Source: Ceratodon purpureus (Eukaryota; Streptophyta; Bryopsida; Pseudoditrichales; Ditrichaceae). From it: a stretch of DNA of 64,000 nt. The stretch covers positions 1,275,544 through 1,339,543 of the forward strand of contig CM026426.1 in assembly GCA_014871385.1 (NCBI GenBank). Reading direction: 5' to 3'. Both the position numbers and the translations under genes were made by a program. The notes beneath the pieces were generated by a model that saw only the letters and a list, made by a program, of their open reading frames with translations, ran no database searches and was not told where the DNA came from. Every line of letters starts with the position of its first letter. Position 1 is the first letter of the stretch. Below, in pieces: positions 21,501 to 34,899 of this stretch.

Positions 21501-24354
21501 GGTAGGCAACTAACTATAGACCCTTTTATATTAGGAATTTTTTGCTCCAAAAAAAAAAGCACGAGGTTGCAAATTATTCCATGCATCTTCAGTTTCCCGT
21601 AAATTTTTCAACAGAGGTCCGTAGTAATTGATGAATCAAATACCCTTCAACAATATCACACCAAAATAGGAACTCTATTTAGTATAAAATATATGTACTT
21701 TGTAAAATTTTCTAGAATCTGACGTAGTTCAGATTCTAGAAAAGTACTACCTACGCGACTGTACACCCATGTTTTTGTGATGTGTGCATTTCAACAACAA
21801 TGCATAGCACTGTTCTAAGCATTTTTATAATGTGGAATGCGTTCACACGTTTCCATTTTAAAGAAACAGAGTACTTCATACCATTTACTTCCAGAAAAGT
21901 ACAATTCTGACATACTTTTTGCATAGGCGTAGTGTGCTTCCAACCTTAATAATTAGTTTTACCATTTAATAGCAAAAAAATCATCCATTTGGTACGAGTG
22001 TCCAATGCAAGACTTGCTTAGGAGTAACAATGATGGCAATAACAATCAAAAATTGATGTTATTTAATTGTAGAAATGACATATTAAGGGCACTTATAAGG
22101 ATTGGAACAAACCAATTTCCAAATCCACCTATCAAAGATGGCAAAACTGGGAAAAAAATATTAAAAAAGCGTGAGCTATTCTTTAACACATTATGAAGTT
22201 GATAATTTCTACCAAGAATTTGATTACCATGTCGTATTAATTCCATACAAATTAGTACTGAGATGCATATACCCATGATTCTAACAATGGCACCAAATAT
22301 GCAACATAGAGTTCCTAAATCATTGTGGTTTATTAAAAATAGCCATCATTGTAATAAAAAATATCATGCTAAAATCCCATCTTTCAGTACTGCCATCCTT
22401 TGTTGAACAAAAGTTTAAGTGATGTTTTGCAATTTAGAAAAGATTCTTCACAAATTGTTTTGCAAAATCAAGTGACTGATTTCTCTTGTAAATTCTTGCA
22501 AGATTGCACTTGAATAGCAAACAACGTTTTTTAATTTTGTTTTACTTGTTGGCATAATACAGCTTGCTCTGTCAATCTACACTTGGGTGCCCAACTATAA
22601 GCAAATCAATAATACAAAATTTTCCAATCATTTTTGAACTTAAACGCAAACTCATATTATGTTATTCATGTTATATCTTCAATATAAACAACTAAGCTTC
22701 TTGAATATTTATCAATGCTGTAAATCAAAAGAAAGAGCTTTGCTCCGCTCATCAAAAGTGGCTTTCAAAGTTCTACTATAGGTTTTTTGACTATATATAA
22801 TAAAACTTACAAAAATCAAAGTTACAATAATTTCTTCATCATAAAATAACATTCATTATGAACTTGAAACACTGAAAAGTACAATAAAATATATAATAAA
22901 TTCACGCATTGTATATTTGTTTTTTGTTTTATATGTTCTTAATATTTACAAGAGCGTTCCTTTGCTTGCCAATGTCCTTAACATCAAAGCGTTCCTTGAA
23001 AACCACATCATGTTCAACATTGTAATTGCTTGGCACTGTGCTTATATTTGATGCAAAATAAGTTGCTTTTGAAATTTGAGCATGCAACTTATTTTGAGTA
23101 ATTCATTGTTATATAATAATGCATATAAGCTATACAAAAAACACACAACTAAAAATAGTTTGTTAAATGTGTAAATTTATCTAGTTGAAGGATATTCTTT
23201 ACTTTTTCTTTGCTAAGTTAAATACTTTTATCAAATCATGGGAGAAGAAACCTTGATTTGTTCTTTTAACGCTTAATGTAACAGCTCTTTGAGCAAAACC
23301 TTGCAAATGGGCTCCACATTTTCATAAGAAATTGAAGACGACAAAGTTTTAAATAAAAACTAAAGTTGTAATTTGAGGCTTTTGGCTTAAGCTCTTTAAG
23401 GTACGTTTAGTTATTTGGGTTGTAAGGACCATGGAACCAAGGTGAAAATTTTGTTTTATTTTGATTTCAGTCTTTACATCTTTCTTCTACTATGTGTCTT
23501 TTTTTGGTGTTTTGAAAGTGTTACCGCTTTGCACCTCTAAAATTTACTTGTTTTTGACATCGTTTTTCTGGCAATGATTGTTCAACATCACCAAACTCTT
23601 TTACCTCGGCATTGGCAATTTTAGAGATCCTATTAAAAATGGAGAAGATTCCCTATTGATTATAAGATACATTTTGAATTTTGAAAAGACTATATGAATG
23701 AAAAGTTGTTTAACATGCAATTGCTATTGCATAACCTACTTTGACCAAATTCAAAATAAACCATTAAGTAAAACCTAGTCACTTTGCCCTATTTTCATTA
23801 GTTTAATTCAAATATTTCTTTTCTATTAGTGTTGGCAAAAGCATTCAAACTCCTTCACATCTATAATTATGAAAATAAACCACGTTTGCCTTGTGGTTGC
23901 CATTCATTTCAATTCAAGTGAAAAGCATATAATTTACTAGAATTTTCAGCCATGTATTCATCAAAATCTTTTTTTACTGTTATTTTTTAACATCTTTCTA
24001 TCTTCTTTCCACTACACTTGGGTTTGGATTTCTTTCACAACTTGTTAAAGAATTTCACAACAACATTTTATGGCACTTTCGCATAAGGAATTCAAATTAC
24101 AATTATAGAGATTATTGAAAAAAACTCATTCTTTTATTTTTCTTTTGTACTTACTTTCTAACTCGATTCGTCTACTTATAGAAGGTTTTCAACTACACAA
24201 TGCTCATATAATAAGTTTTATGAGGATTACATTACATAGTAATTGCTAGAGACTGAGATTAAACTTGGGCTACTATTGTTGTGTTTGTTTTTAGTGCCAT
24301 ACATGATAGTTTGTGTCATATCCTTGTTTCTTAACAACAAAGAATAAAAATCGG

Positions 24355-24401
<47 letters not shown>

Positions 24402-26361
24402 TAACTTGTGCTTATATCATCCATTTTTTTGTCAATAATTGGCCTATTTACAAAAAAAACCAGTATATTTTGCCTTGTGAATACACACGTGGCTCTTGAC
24501 TTGTGAGCACACAAGCGTGGATTTTTTACTTTTGAAATATTTGCTAAATTTTTTTAATGTGATTTGATTTTGCCTTGCAATTAAACTGTTTGAAGAGTAA
24601 TGGCTCTTCGAAAAATGGATGATTTCTTAATTTTAATTTAAGTCTTTTTTTTAAAATAGAACGTTTTTAAAATTGCATGTCATTTCGTCCAAAATTGGGC
24701 TACTTATGTTAAAAGATGGGTCAATTTTAACAAAAACAACAGAGTCTTTGTACCAGAAGATTTGCTATATATTTAACAACATCTCAGGGTGCACTATGAC
24801 TTTTATCACATAAACTAGGTTGGAATTGGAATAAAATCTAATAATTTTACTGCAATCAAACTCTTATTGAAGATTAATCCTTCTTTAAAGTAATGTGTTT
24901 ATAATATAGAAGCCTTAACAATTGAAGTTAAAAACATATTCTTAAAAATGAAAGATCTCACAAGAATAAAATACATGTGAGATATTGCTGGGCCTCTTTA
25001 ATTGCATGTTCTTTTTAAGATTGCTACAAATAAGAATTTAACAATGTAAATGAGATAGAAAATTTAATTTATATATGAAAATCCGATTTATAGTTGGTAA
25101 ATAGTTTTAAAATATTGCAATATATGAATAAAGATAGAATTAATAATCAATAACAAAAAATTTACGATAATTTTTTTTAAGTTCATGAGCTTGAATACAC
25201 TTAAATGTTGTCTTCATAGTTTTAAAAATGTCAAAAATATTGGTTTTAGTACACAAACATTGTCATATCAACTTTCATCAGCAAGACTTTTTACTTTATT
25301 TATATTTTATATTAAAATACATTAATTTTTTTACAAAGAAAGCATGCATTAATTCAAGTTTCATAAGTTTATAATATATTTTTTTTCATAAATTTTTCAA
25401 ATATGGATTATTTAGCAATTTTGATTTTTTTTACATACGCCAATACAATTTATGACCGGTTGATATTAAAAAGTCCATTTGACCTACAAAATCTGAAAAA
25501 AATACTTTGCTTTGACGTACAATTTCTTATCATAAGATAAATTTTGAATAGATATTAGTGCAAATTTGGTTTGGGCTTGTTAAAATATGAAATTCCATAT
25601 ATTTCAACATTTACATTTAATGAAGTGTACATTTTACATTTTACTGTGTGTTTAAATGTTGGATGTCCAAATGTTGCATGTCCAAATGTTGGATTGAACA
25701 ATATCTTTCACAAAGTGTTTTGTGGTGAAGAAGCATATAAGAAAAATTGACCTTATAATTTGGAGATTGGCACCAAAAAATCACGCTTTATGAAGGCTTC
25801 TTAAGAAATAAAAGGTCAATGAAGTTTTCTTTTCAACTGACAATCTAAATTGATTCTTTTAAGTAGTCAAATCCAATCCATAAAATATGGCCTTTCATGG
25901 TATTAAATTAGAGTGCTATATTTAGATGAGATATATCCATACTTGCATACGTAGAATCCATAATACTTAAGATTAGAGTTGACTAAAATCTTTGTCTACA
26001 ATTGCATATTTGAATACTATGAAGCAAAATTTTGGTCTTAAATTACCCTTCACATAAAGATCTTCAGCTTTTTATGTACCAGTTTATCAAATTTAACTTT
26101 GGCATAGCAAAAAACCTTTATCTTTTTATAATGACTTATTTGATGGGAAAAATTATCATGATATGAGTTTATAAAATTGAACTTATATTCTGATAGAAAG
26201 AATTTGTTACATATGAAGAAGTTCATTTGATTATTTTGATAACTTGTCATATCAAAAAATCACATAGAAGTTATAAATCACATTTGATCGTAAAAAAGAA
26301 TCCATTCATTTGTATAATTTATATAATATCTAACTAGAATCAAACAATTTCATTTAGTTAC
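21501..26361. other. AT-rich intergenic DNA with a 45-A tract
   Basis: About 4.9 kb without a recognisable gene. A run of 45 A at 24355-24399 follows AATAAAAATCGG, which looks like the polyadenylated 3' end of a retroposed sequence whose body I cannot delimit. Short direct repeats such as TGTCCAAATGTTG occur near 25665-25692. Frames at 22005-22276 and 26050-26250 are low-complexity AT translations. Confidence 0.6.
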
Positions 26362-28727
26362 TTAACCCCTAAACGTCCTCATGTATGTCCAATTTAGGCA
26401 GTTTTGCAAAGATGCATCATAAAATGCAATTAATACGAATATTTAGAACTTGATGTATAAATAAAATTAATACATCTTGAATTTTAGATTGAATTGAATA
26501 CGGTTTGATCTATGATTCTATGACTAATCTTTCTCTAAAAATTTTGAAACATGAAATAAAAAATTATTTTGTATTTCAATTAGGAATAAGATATTGACAA
26601 TAAGTGAATGAATTTTTTATGATGGGTTATAATGTAGCACTTTAGGTGTAGTGATTTTCGGAGATTTTTTGGATGCTTGATTTTAGTAGTTTTTTTCTTC
26701 GAGAACACTTTTAGACCAAAATCTTCAAGATTTTTGGTGAAACACTTCAACACAAAATGAGGCATAATTTTTTACGACCAAAAATTGTCTCCTTTACGAT
26801 CGATTTATACATACATGAAGCTAACTTCCCAAAACAATTCAGTAAAAATTCACATTACAAAAAGTGCATCATGGATGAGAAAATACACATGAAATCTGTA
26901 CATCATGCCAAAAACGCCTGCTTGGGCACTTAGGAAGTAATTCTTGGACCCAAGATTATCACTTGAGATTTCACTAAAAGAGCTAAGATTGCCAAGATGT
27001 AATAACATCCGAATCACATTCTTGGAACTATACTTTCAAAATTGTGTTAAGAAAAAAATTGTGTTAAGAAAATAAAGCTTTTAACCTTAAAAGGGTTGGG
27101 TCTTTTTGCGTAGAAATGTATGGCTTCAAAAATGCTTATAGGTGTTAATAGAAGCCATGTATAGAAATATTGATTGTATAATTATTTACTTGATTTGTTG
27201 TAGATGATATAGATTAAATTCAAACTTTTGAAACTGAGAAAATGATAAGATCATAATCTTTTAATAATAAATAAAAGTCGTAATAGTTTGTTTAACCCCT
27301 AAATTTCCTTATGTTTTTGAGAGCTTGAATCTTCAAAACAACAATTTTTTACTGCTATGCCCTTCCGAGGATGTGAAACAATTTTTAAATTTTTTTTTGG
27401 AATTTCAACTGTACGATCTTGTACCTAATCCTACTTGGAAGAACTGATTTAAATTTCGATCGTTGGATGTTTTTTAATTAGTGAGATCATAGTGTTCAAA
27501 GTTATAGCAAATATGTTTTTGGGCCTTGGCCGAGAGGCATGGTGCAAATGGGCCAAAGAGGGATTTGATGATTATTACTTCATACATTTTGGTCACATTT
27601 TATCCCATGTAGCTAACTAGGTTAGGTATGCTCATGCAAAATTTTAGGGACTCAAAACACTTTTTAGACCTTCATGCAAAATATTTTCAACTTGAAAGTA
27701 TAAAATTGACAAAATAGTAAAACATGCATTACAAAAACAATTTGTAAGCTAAAGAAAAAGTGAATGGTGAGTAGGTACCTTTATAAATTTGTGATTTTTT
27801 GGAAAAAATAATTTTCAAAAAAATTCAAAAATCTTGAATTTTGACAAATTTTTAAATGAAAAATTCAAAAATTACTATACACTTTGAAGCTTGTCTTTGT
27901 AAGTTTTGGAGGCTGCCCCCATAAAATTGGTAAACTTTTTTACTTAGGTCACTATGGAATTTGAGAAGTGATTTGGTTATGAACATATTTTAATTTTTGT
28001 TTTTTTAAAAAGACCTAAAGTTAGATTGCCCATTTTGGACTTGAAACCTAAAATTTATAGATGAAGGTCTTAAAATTGGAATTTGGCTTCAATTTTTTTA
28101 TTACATAGACCTTTCTGTATAGGGAGCATCCAGTAAAAATCTTGAAAAAAAATATTACTTTTAACCTCCCCATCTAGGCTGCCCAAAATTGCAATAACCC
28201 ATTTTGGGTTTTAAGGATAATTAGGGGTTAAAAGATGTTTGAGTCAGAATTTGACCTTAAACCTTTTCTATGAAAAATTACTTTTAACAACAATCCTTTG
28301 AAAAGACCTTTCAAAAACACATTGGTCAAAAATAATCATGGAAAATATCAATGTGTCAAGAATGGCCTTTTTATGTAAGAAAACAACTGGAATATTATGA
28401 AGTAAAAAAATTCAAAACAAGAATCCCTTTGTCATAGATACTTACCAAACCTTCACAAGTTTATAATTGAAGCTAACGTCTTTGAAACAAGACCTAGACT
28501 AGAATTCAAATCCATTTCGATAGATTCCAATTTTGAAATCTGACCTTAGATAAAGGATAAATGACTCTTCAAAGTAATATACGTTTTGGATTAAGAATCC
28601 TACAGCAATTAGGAGTTATGCACGTTTTCAGAACCTGATTTGCCATTTTCACTTAAAATATTTGGTTGAAATACTAAGTTTTGTGTACATGCTGCCTGTA
28701 TTTGGCTCTTGATCATTGAGGGGTTAA
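26362..28727. mobile_element. Outer TTAACCCCTAAA-type element (nested host)
   Basis: The left end TTAACCCCTAAACGTCC begins at 26362 and a right-end sequence TGAGGGGTTAA ends at 28727. A second member of the family (27292-28231) lies inside, so the outer element would be about 1.4 kb before that insertion. AT-rich and non-coding. The right terminus differs by one base from the family (TGAGGGG for TTAGGGG), so pairing of these ends is inferred. Confidence 0.45.
27292..28231. mobile_element. Inner TTAACCCCTAAA-type element
   Basis: Starts TTAACCCCTAAATTTCC (27292) and ends TTAGGGGTTAA (28231), 940 bp. The first 20 bases resemble those of the outer element (TCCTTATG against TCCTCATG). No ORF. 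It contains a CGATCGTTGGATG phrase comparable with AAAAATCCGAACGGTGGGA in the 13.9-kb copy, suggesting diverged members of one family. Confidence 0.6.
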
Positions 28728-28797
28728 GTATCAAATCTGAGAAACTTATTATGAGAAATTTTAGCAAAAGAGATGGAAACATTGGATATTCACTTAC

Positions 28798-31080
28798 CCA
28801 GTGGTGAACACCTTCCCCTTACTTGAGCAGCAAATGGCTTGCACAGTATCATCATGAGCTATTGTGCAATAGTTGAATTCCAAAAACTTAACCTACAGCC
28901 AATCCCACCAAAGGCATTCGATCATGTGTGACATACTAAAATTCCTTACAGATAGTCTGTGGAAATACTGTACTTAAAGGAAATAAATGGAGTTAACTAG
29001 CAGAAATCACCAAACTGACTCTGATTGGAAAGTGATTCAACACTGAAATTTTGTGGGAATCAAAAAGTGGGTATGATTTCAGATAATCATCGAAGCTAAC
29101 ATCAGATCTCAATGAAACAATTCAATCACGATTTGTTACTATAATTGATATTTCATTCAAAAAAAATAAAAATAAAAATAAAAAAATTAAAAAAATAAAA
29201 AAATAAAAAATATATATAACCATTGACTTTCTCTCAGAGTCAGTTTGCATGTAGTTGGTCGAAGGCCGCAACACTTTAAAAACTTGCACTGCACCACGCC
29301 CTCCTGCTAGTAGTTGTCTTTGTTTTCCATCCCACGCAAGACAGTAGACTGGACCACCATACTCTATCACCTATAATTAATGTCCACAATGCAGATTTTA
29401 TATTGAGAAGCCATATTATTATGGTGAAATTATATCAACTTACCTCACAATGTTAGTTCTTGGCATTGACTCCAATTGCTCAACTGAACTCACCTAGAAT
29501 GAATATGGGTTATTTAAAGATTTCAATAGACATAACTCATTTTGCAGCTAACTTTATAAATTTTTAGTAAATTTGTTAATGGATCTTCAAAATAAGTAAA
29601 TCGGTTTCTATCGAATAATAAAAATAATTTTATTTATGGCAGTTCACTCGGCCTGTTCGGGGCCAGTTCACCTAGATAGGTTCTTGTTTTACCCGCCTCT
29701 GGCGGTTAGTTTTTTCCGGCTGTGACTCATCCTCTTCGCTCGCCAACTCGGTCTCGGGTTCGGTTCTAACGATGTGTATTTTGTTGCCACGGCAATGGTA
29801 ATAAAGATACCATTTGTTCCAAAAAAAAAAAAAAAAAAAAAATTTATTTTTCAGAAAATTAAAAAATGATTTTAATTAATACCTTCATAAATAGTATTCA
29901 TCGCATGATTGATTTCAAAAAGTGAAAAATCCATTCTGTTCCAAACGTATTATGTGTTTTGGTTGCTTATTTTTAACAAAACTCAACTGGTGTTCTTCTT
30001 ATCCTGTGTTCTTCTTATCCTGTGTTCTTCTTATCCTGTGTTCTAATGGTCTAATCTATGATGGTCACTACAGGCTTGTACTAGAGATGAGGCAAATCAC
30101 TAAAGCAACGAAGACAATCAAATGTCAAAACTGGATAAAGTTAAATGACAAGACCTGTATCTCCTTAAGTGAATTATGTTGTTATTTGTCGGTTTACTTC
30201 AACCGGAAAAAGAAAAGAGAAATGTATTATTTTGTTAAACAAGTTCAGTACAGCAGTACAATTGAAGAAAAGAAATAAAAAACATATTTAATCCGTCTTC
30301 TTAAAATCAAATCAGAACTATCTTGGATTCCCGTTGATACCCACATCTTTTGGTAGCCCATTTAGGTGAGACTCATACAAAATTTATCAGGACAAAACCT
30401 CATGCAGAGCATGAGCACAATGTTGATCCACTCAATCTGATGCTCAATAACTCCCTAGTATGAATTGTTGGCTTTCTGTAAATATTCATATTTTCAAAAG
30501 AATTGTGGTTGATTATTAGTTTAGCAAAATAGAGCACTTCTCATTAAATCATCCCCGTTAAAGAAGGGAAGAGTTCTGCTGACCTGTAATAATCTTCCCC
30601 TTTCATTCCATACCAGAATGTTACCATCCAGAGAACAAGAGAAGAGCATTTTCACAGGCTCGGAAACATATATCAATCCCATCACCCAGTTTGTATGCTG
30701 CTGCTGCACTCGCAATTGCCTTCCAGATTCTATATCCCAAGCCTTCAAATCAATACAAAACATTTGAGTTTTCCACATGAGTCAGGCTTCAGATATTTTA
30801 TTGCATTACAATAGATGAAGTGCTTAACAAACTGTATCAGTTGCTACACACAAACGGAGCTTAACAACACCAATTCTAGAATGCTAAGTCTACCAAAGGT
30901 AAGAGCAGAAACTTTTATCAAGCAGTCCCGCGAACCCGTAAAGATTTCATTGCGGTCATGGTTGTAACAGCAACATTCCACTTCCAAATGATGTGCATCA
31001 TTTATGCAGAGTGTTGCTTTCATTGCCATATTGCGTGTTTTTGGAATTTTCTTTTCAACAAAATTCACTATTACTAGCAA
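28798..31080 (-). CDS. WD40-repeat protein, four internal exons
   Basis: Minus-strand exons join in phase into consecutive WD40 repeats. Exon A ends at 30913 (ETFTGSRD-type strand: GSRDCLIK); exon B is 30742-30584 (AWDIESGRQLR ... DGNILVWNERGRLLQ, donor CAG/GTCAGC); exon C is 29370-29221 (VIEYGGPVYCLAWD ... GGRGAVQVFKV, acceptor attatag); exon D is 28892-28798 (VKFLEFNYCTIAHDDTVQAICCSS, donor GG/GTAAGT). All internal phases fit. WD40 proteins form beta-propeller scaffolds; the specific family and partners are not recognisable. Exon A's 5' border, and the first and last exons, are not located; the nested elements at 26.4-28.7 kb lie in the next intron. This is the clearest host gene in the window. 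Confidence 0.75.
29637..29842 (+). mobile_element. 3' end of a non-LTR retroelement (LINE or SINE) with poly(A) tail
   Basis: About 185 bp of GC-richer sequence (GGCAGTTCACTCGGCCTG onward) inside an AT-rich WD40 intron ends in TTTGTTCC followed by 22 A (29821-29842). Flanking ATTTTATTTA and AATTTATTT may be an imperfect target duplication. GGGTTCGGTTCTAA near 29757 loosely resembles a pol III B box, but too far from the 5' border to claim a tRNA-derived SINE. Confidence 0.5.
29991..30044. repeat. 16-bp tandem repeat, ~3.4 copies
   Basis: The unit TGTTCTTCTTATCCTG is repeated three times exactly, plus a partial copy, within the WD40 intron. No function apparent. Confidence 0.9.
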
Positions 31081-31211
31081 GGTATCTACACCTCAAAATG
31101 ATTCCCCTTTAAAATTTCTGTCGGAGGTAAGTATTTTTTGTTAAATGCAAAATTGCATGGTATCTCAATTTATATATTAGGTGTCTTTTGAGATTTTAAA
31201 TTCAGATTTGC

Positions 31212-34200
31212 ATAACCCCTAAGTGACCGTTTCTTACTCGAGTAGCTCCTACAATCCTGATATTAAGTATTAATTTTTTGAAACATTTTATAAAAGGTGT
31301 GGGAATGCAAAAACTTTGTGGTGCTATAATTTTTTTCAAATATACATATTAATCACTAAATGGTTAAGAGGTACGGACCAAAACCAAAATGTCTTGTAAT
31401 GTATAGGTTCTACACTTCAAGGGAGGTTAGTTTTGAAAAGAAAATCGGATGTATTTAGTATTTGATTGAGTATGAAAAAAACGATTTCCAATTCACTTAG
31501 CGGAAATCTGATGAATCAGACAATGCATTGAAAGCAAGATCATTTGTGATGCATGTAGGGAATAAAATTGGCGGTTTATACAACTGTGGCACGGAATCAA
31601 CTCAGCATCAGGAGAGGCTGATCTGGACATGTGCAAAGGTGGTGGGTTGTTCACACATCCTGCCAGCAGAAGCGGGACATAACTGCAGACCACACGCTTA
31701 GTGTTGCAAGTAATTAGATTGCTAGCGGTAATTGGGTACCAAGTGAGAATTAGTCTGTGACAAGATTTAGCTTCGTGGCTGGTCCCAAGGAAGTTGGATT
31801 GACAAAATCATAACGGAGAATACTTAATTCCTCATAGCTCAAGAGGTTTAAAAGTGGCTCTTCTTTGGTTAAACTTAGTTTTCACTTTTACAACAATTTT
31901 TTTCATTTGAGTTGGACTGGTAAAGTATAAATAACCGAGACTGGTTTCTATTCCACTTTTTAATTCATCAGAAATTTTAATTATTGAATCTTATATAGTA
32001 TTTACCAATTCAATGAATTAACGGCCAATTTGTTTTTCAACATACAATTTTTATTGAGTTTCTCTATTTTGATATATTTAAATAATATTTAAATATATTA
32101 AAGCATTTTTACTCTCGATTCTCATCCAAGATAAAATTTCATCATTATGAATACTTAGTGTATTTAAGGTGATATTTCAAAGAAATAATAATTTTGAAAA
32201 TCATAATAATGTAGATTTCTAAGAGAAAATCATGTAAAAAACTAAGATGAATAGTAAATGTATAGGACCAATTATGAAAAACATTTTCAAAATATTTTTT
32301 CAAAATTGAAACGAGAAATTGAGTTATTAATCAAAGTTTGACTACATTGAGAGGAGGCTCGGCCTTGAGGTTTAAGGACCACTAACTACTGAGGCTAGTG
32401 GCTAGTCAATGGTAAAAGACGAATTCTGGAAACTTAAATCAAAGCAGTAAGACTTTGATACGACCTTAAAAGTGCTTGTCTAAAGATTGAAGTGATGTAA
32501 GGCTTTGACACGTTTTGAAGCATTGACTATAGTACTCTCCGTGTCTCATGAACTTCATAATTTGTAAAAAAAGGAAACATAAGTCTTTCCACCATATTAT
32601 TTCAATAAGCATTAGGTTGAGAGAGATGTAAGTACAAACATAATTTGATAAAATGTTAGGCTTGATCTGGCTTATTTGATCCTTCTGTCACTCGCTAGTT
32701 TCTTCGTAGTGCTAGAGTGCAAATTTGAAATGAGTCAGCCTACTGGTGGTTTAGGCAATGAGCAAGAGATTCTAATAGGTAGGGCAATAAAAACAGTGCG
32801 GGCGCATATAGGCGAGGATCATTTAGTTTCACTAGAGTTACAATACCATTCGAGACAAGGTGGTCATGACATTGAAGTTCATTTCAGTGAGGCACGCAAA
32901 CGAGTGTAAGTTGCTTCATTTTGACCTCGTAGTCTTAGAAAGAGTGCCAAGAGCATGAAACTACATATATGCTTTATATTGGGAGGACTGGGTGCCTCTT
33001 ATGTCAATTTTAGAGGTAATTTTGGTTTTGCATCGTGAGGTTGGCAAGGCAACCTAAAAAGAAAGAGGCTACAAAGATTTGAAGGCTCACGAGACTTTCT
33101 TTTTGCGAGTAAAGTATGTATCGAGGTCCGAGAACAAATTGTGTGGCAGCCTAAAGACATTTCCTCTACATGACTCACAGATTCTGAATGGCCCCTCTAT
33201 GACACGCACACTTTAGAGGTTGATTTTGTGAAAAGCTGTTTGTTGACATTGCAGCCGCAATTAAAGGATCGACAAGTAGTAGCGATGTCCATGTCCATTG
33301 GTTCATGAATGTCTACGTAATAATAGACTTTTTTACTTGTGCAAATAGCATATAAAAGACAATATCAATGTACATCTTCAATACATGGTGTGAACAACAT
33401 CTCTGTAGCTTGAGGGACGCCGGGTAGGATGCTAAGTACAAAAAAAGACAAGATGTCTTGAAGAGTGTAGTGAGTTGCAATAGCATGAAGTTTTGAATCA
33501 TCTAGGTTATCAAATGTTGTATGCAAAATACTGGTACGTGAGATGTAGATGTGTAGAAGGACAAGCGTGGACTGTTGTTGGTGAAGCTGCTTTAGTAGAG
33601 ATGGTTAGAACCATACAAATATTTGGAGATTCATGTTGCCAACCATTGAAGTGGGACAAACATGGCTTGTGTTGCACTTCTATGATGAAATTTCTATCAT
33701 CCCCTCTAATGACTCTCTTCCATAGAAGTATGACCTTGTCATACATTGGTCCAACTATCTTAATACCAAGGTATTTACTTTAGAAGATCATTATTGTTTG
33801 ATATAGCAGCATTGATAAGACATCTGAAGTAAATGGACCAAAGTCAAATTTAACGTTGTGTTTCTTGATTTTGCAAATGAATGGTCGGCATTACAAAATT
33901 ACACATTTCAATGCAGTGTTCGGTGCCAATGAACAATTTAAAATTGTTTCAGTATAGAAAACATGCTACACAGGATTTTAGCCATGCTTCAGCAAAGTAG
34001 TGCTCTAATTCTAGTCCCGTAGTTGTTTAATTGCGGACCAATGGTGGCCAAAGTTGACATGGTACATCATGATAGTAAAGGCCAACAATGACTTTACTTT
34101 TTTGTAAGACCTTTATCTTGCTATTATTGAAAAATAAATACTACAACTGTAATTGTTGTTTTGAATTCGTTCAATGTCTTCAGCCATGGTGAATAGTCAG

Positions 34201-34800
34201 GCTTTTCTAGGTTAGAGCATTTATAGCACTATGTTTGCGTATGTGTTTTGCTGGAAAAAACATGAACTCAACGTCTTTATAGCTTGCATGTCGCATGTGT
34301 AATAGTTGGGTTGCTTCTCCCTTCAGTGCATATCCAACATTCATGAGAAGGGTGATCTTTTAGATACCGGTATACGTGGCTAAAGTGAGTTTCTTACTCT
34401 CTAGTCATACCATTGGCTCAGCTATATTAAAGGGTCGCATTCTGTGGTCCGCTTGCGTTTATGCGTTGAATATGCAAAAATTCAATGTGAAGCTGATAAT
34501 AGTTTGTGTGTTATTGGCATACGGTTCTAAAGATTAATGTTAGACACTTGATGTATAAGAGAATCGTCACTCATTAATATATCATATTTAGAGTGAGTAA
34601 CGTACTCTTGGTTGTACAGTTGTTACACAAAGTTTAAATTTGAACTTTGAATGAAATTATGAAAGGAGCTAAGTCTAAAAGCGCTGTGGCTAAAGCACAG
34701 TCCCCTACCTTACACGCTAGTATGCCTAAACTCTGACACAAATAAAAATTACATAAGGAAGTCTAGAAAATTTGGGAGGATTCTGAGCGTTAGTTTATTG
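31212..34800. other. Spacer with a TAACCCCTAA terminus and weak coding traces
   Basis: TAACCCCTAA at 31212-31221 is a left-end-like motif of the 13.9-kb family without a clear partner. A short frame from ATG at 32730 (MSQPTGGLGNEQEI ... SEARKRV) has plausible amino-acid composition but no recognisable domain, and 33493-33783 is similar. I see no confident gene. Confidence 0.4.
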
Positions 34801-34899
34801 AGAAAATGTCTATTAAATAACATTTGTTGAAAAACTCTAAATGCAATGCATGCAACAATATGTCTAAGAGTATGGCAGCACCATTATGGAGGTCAACTG

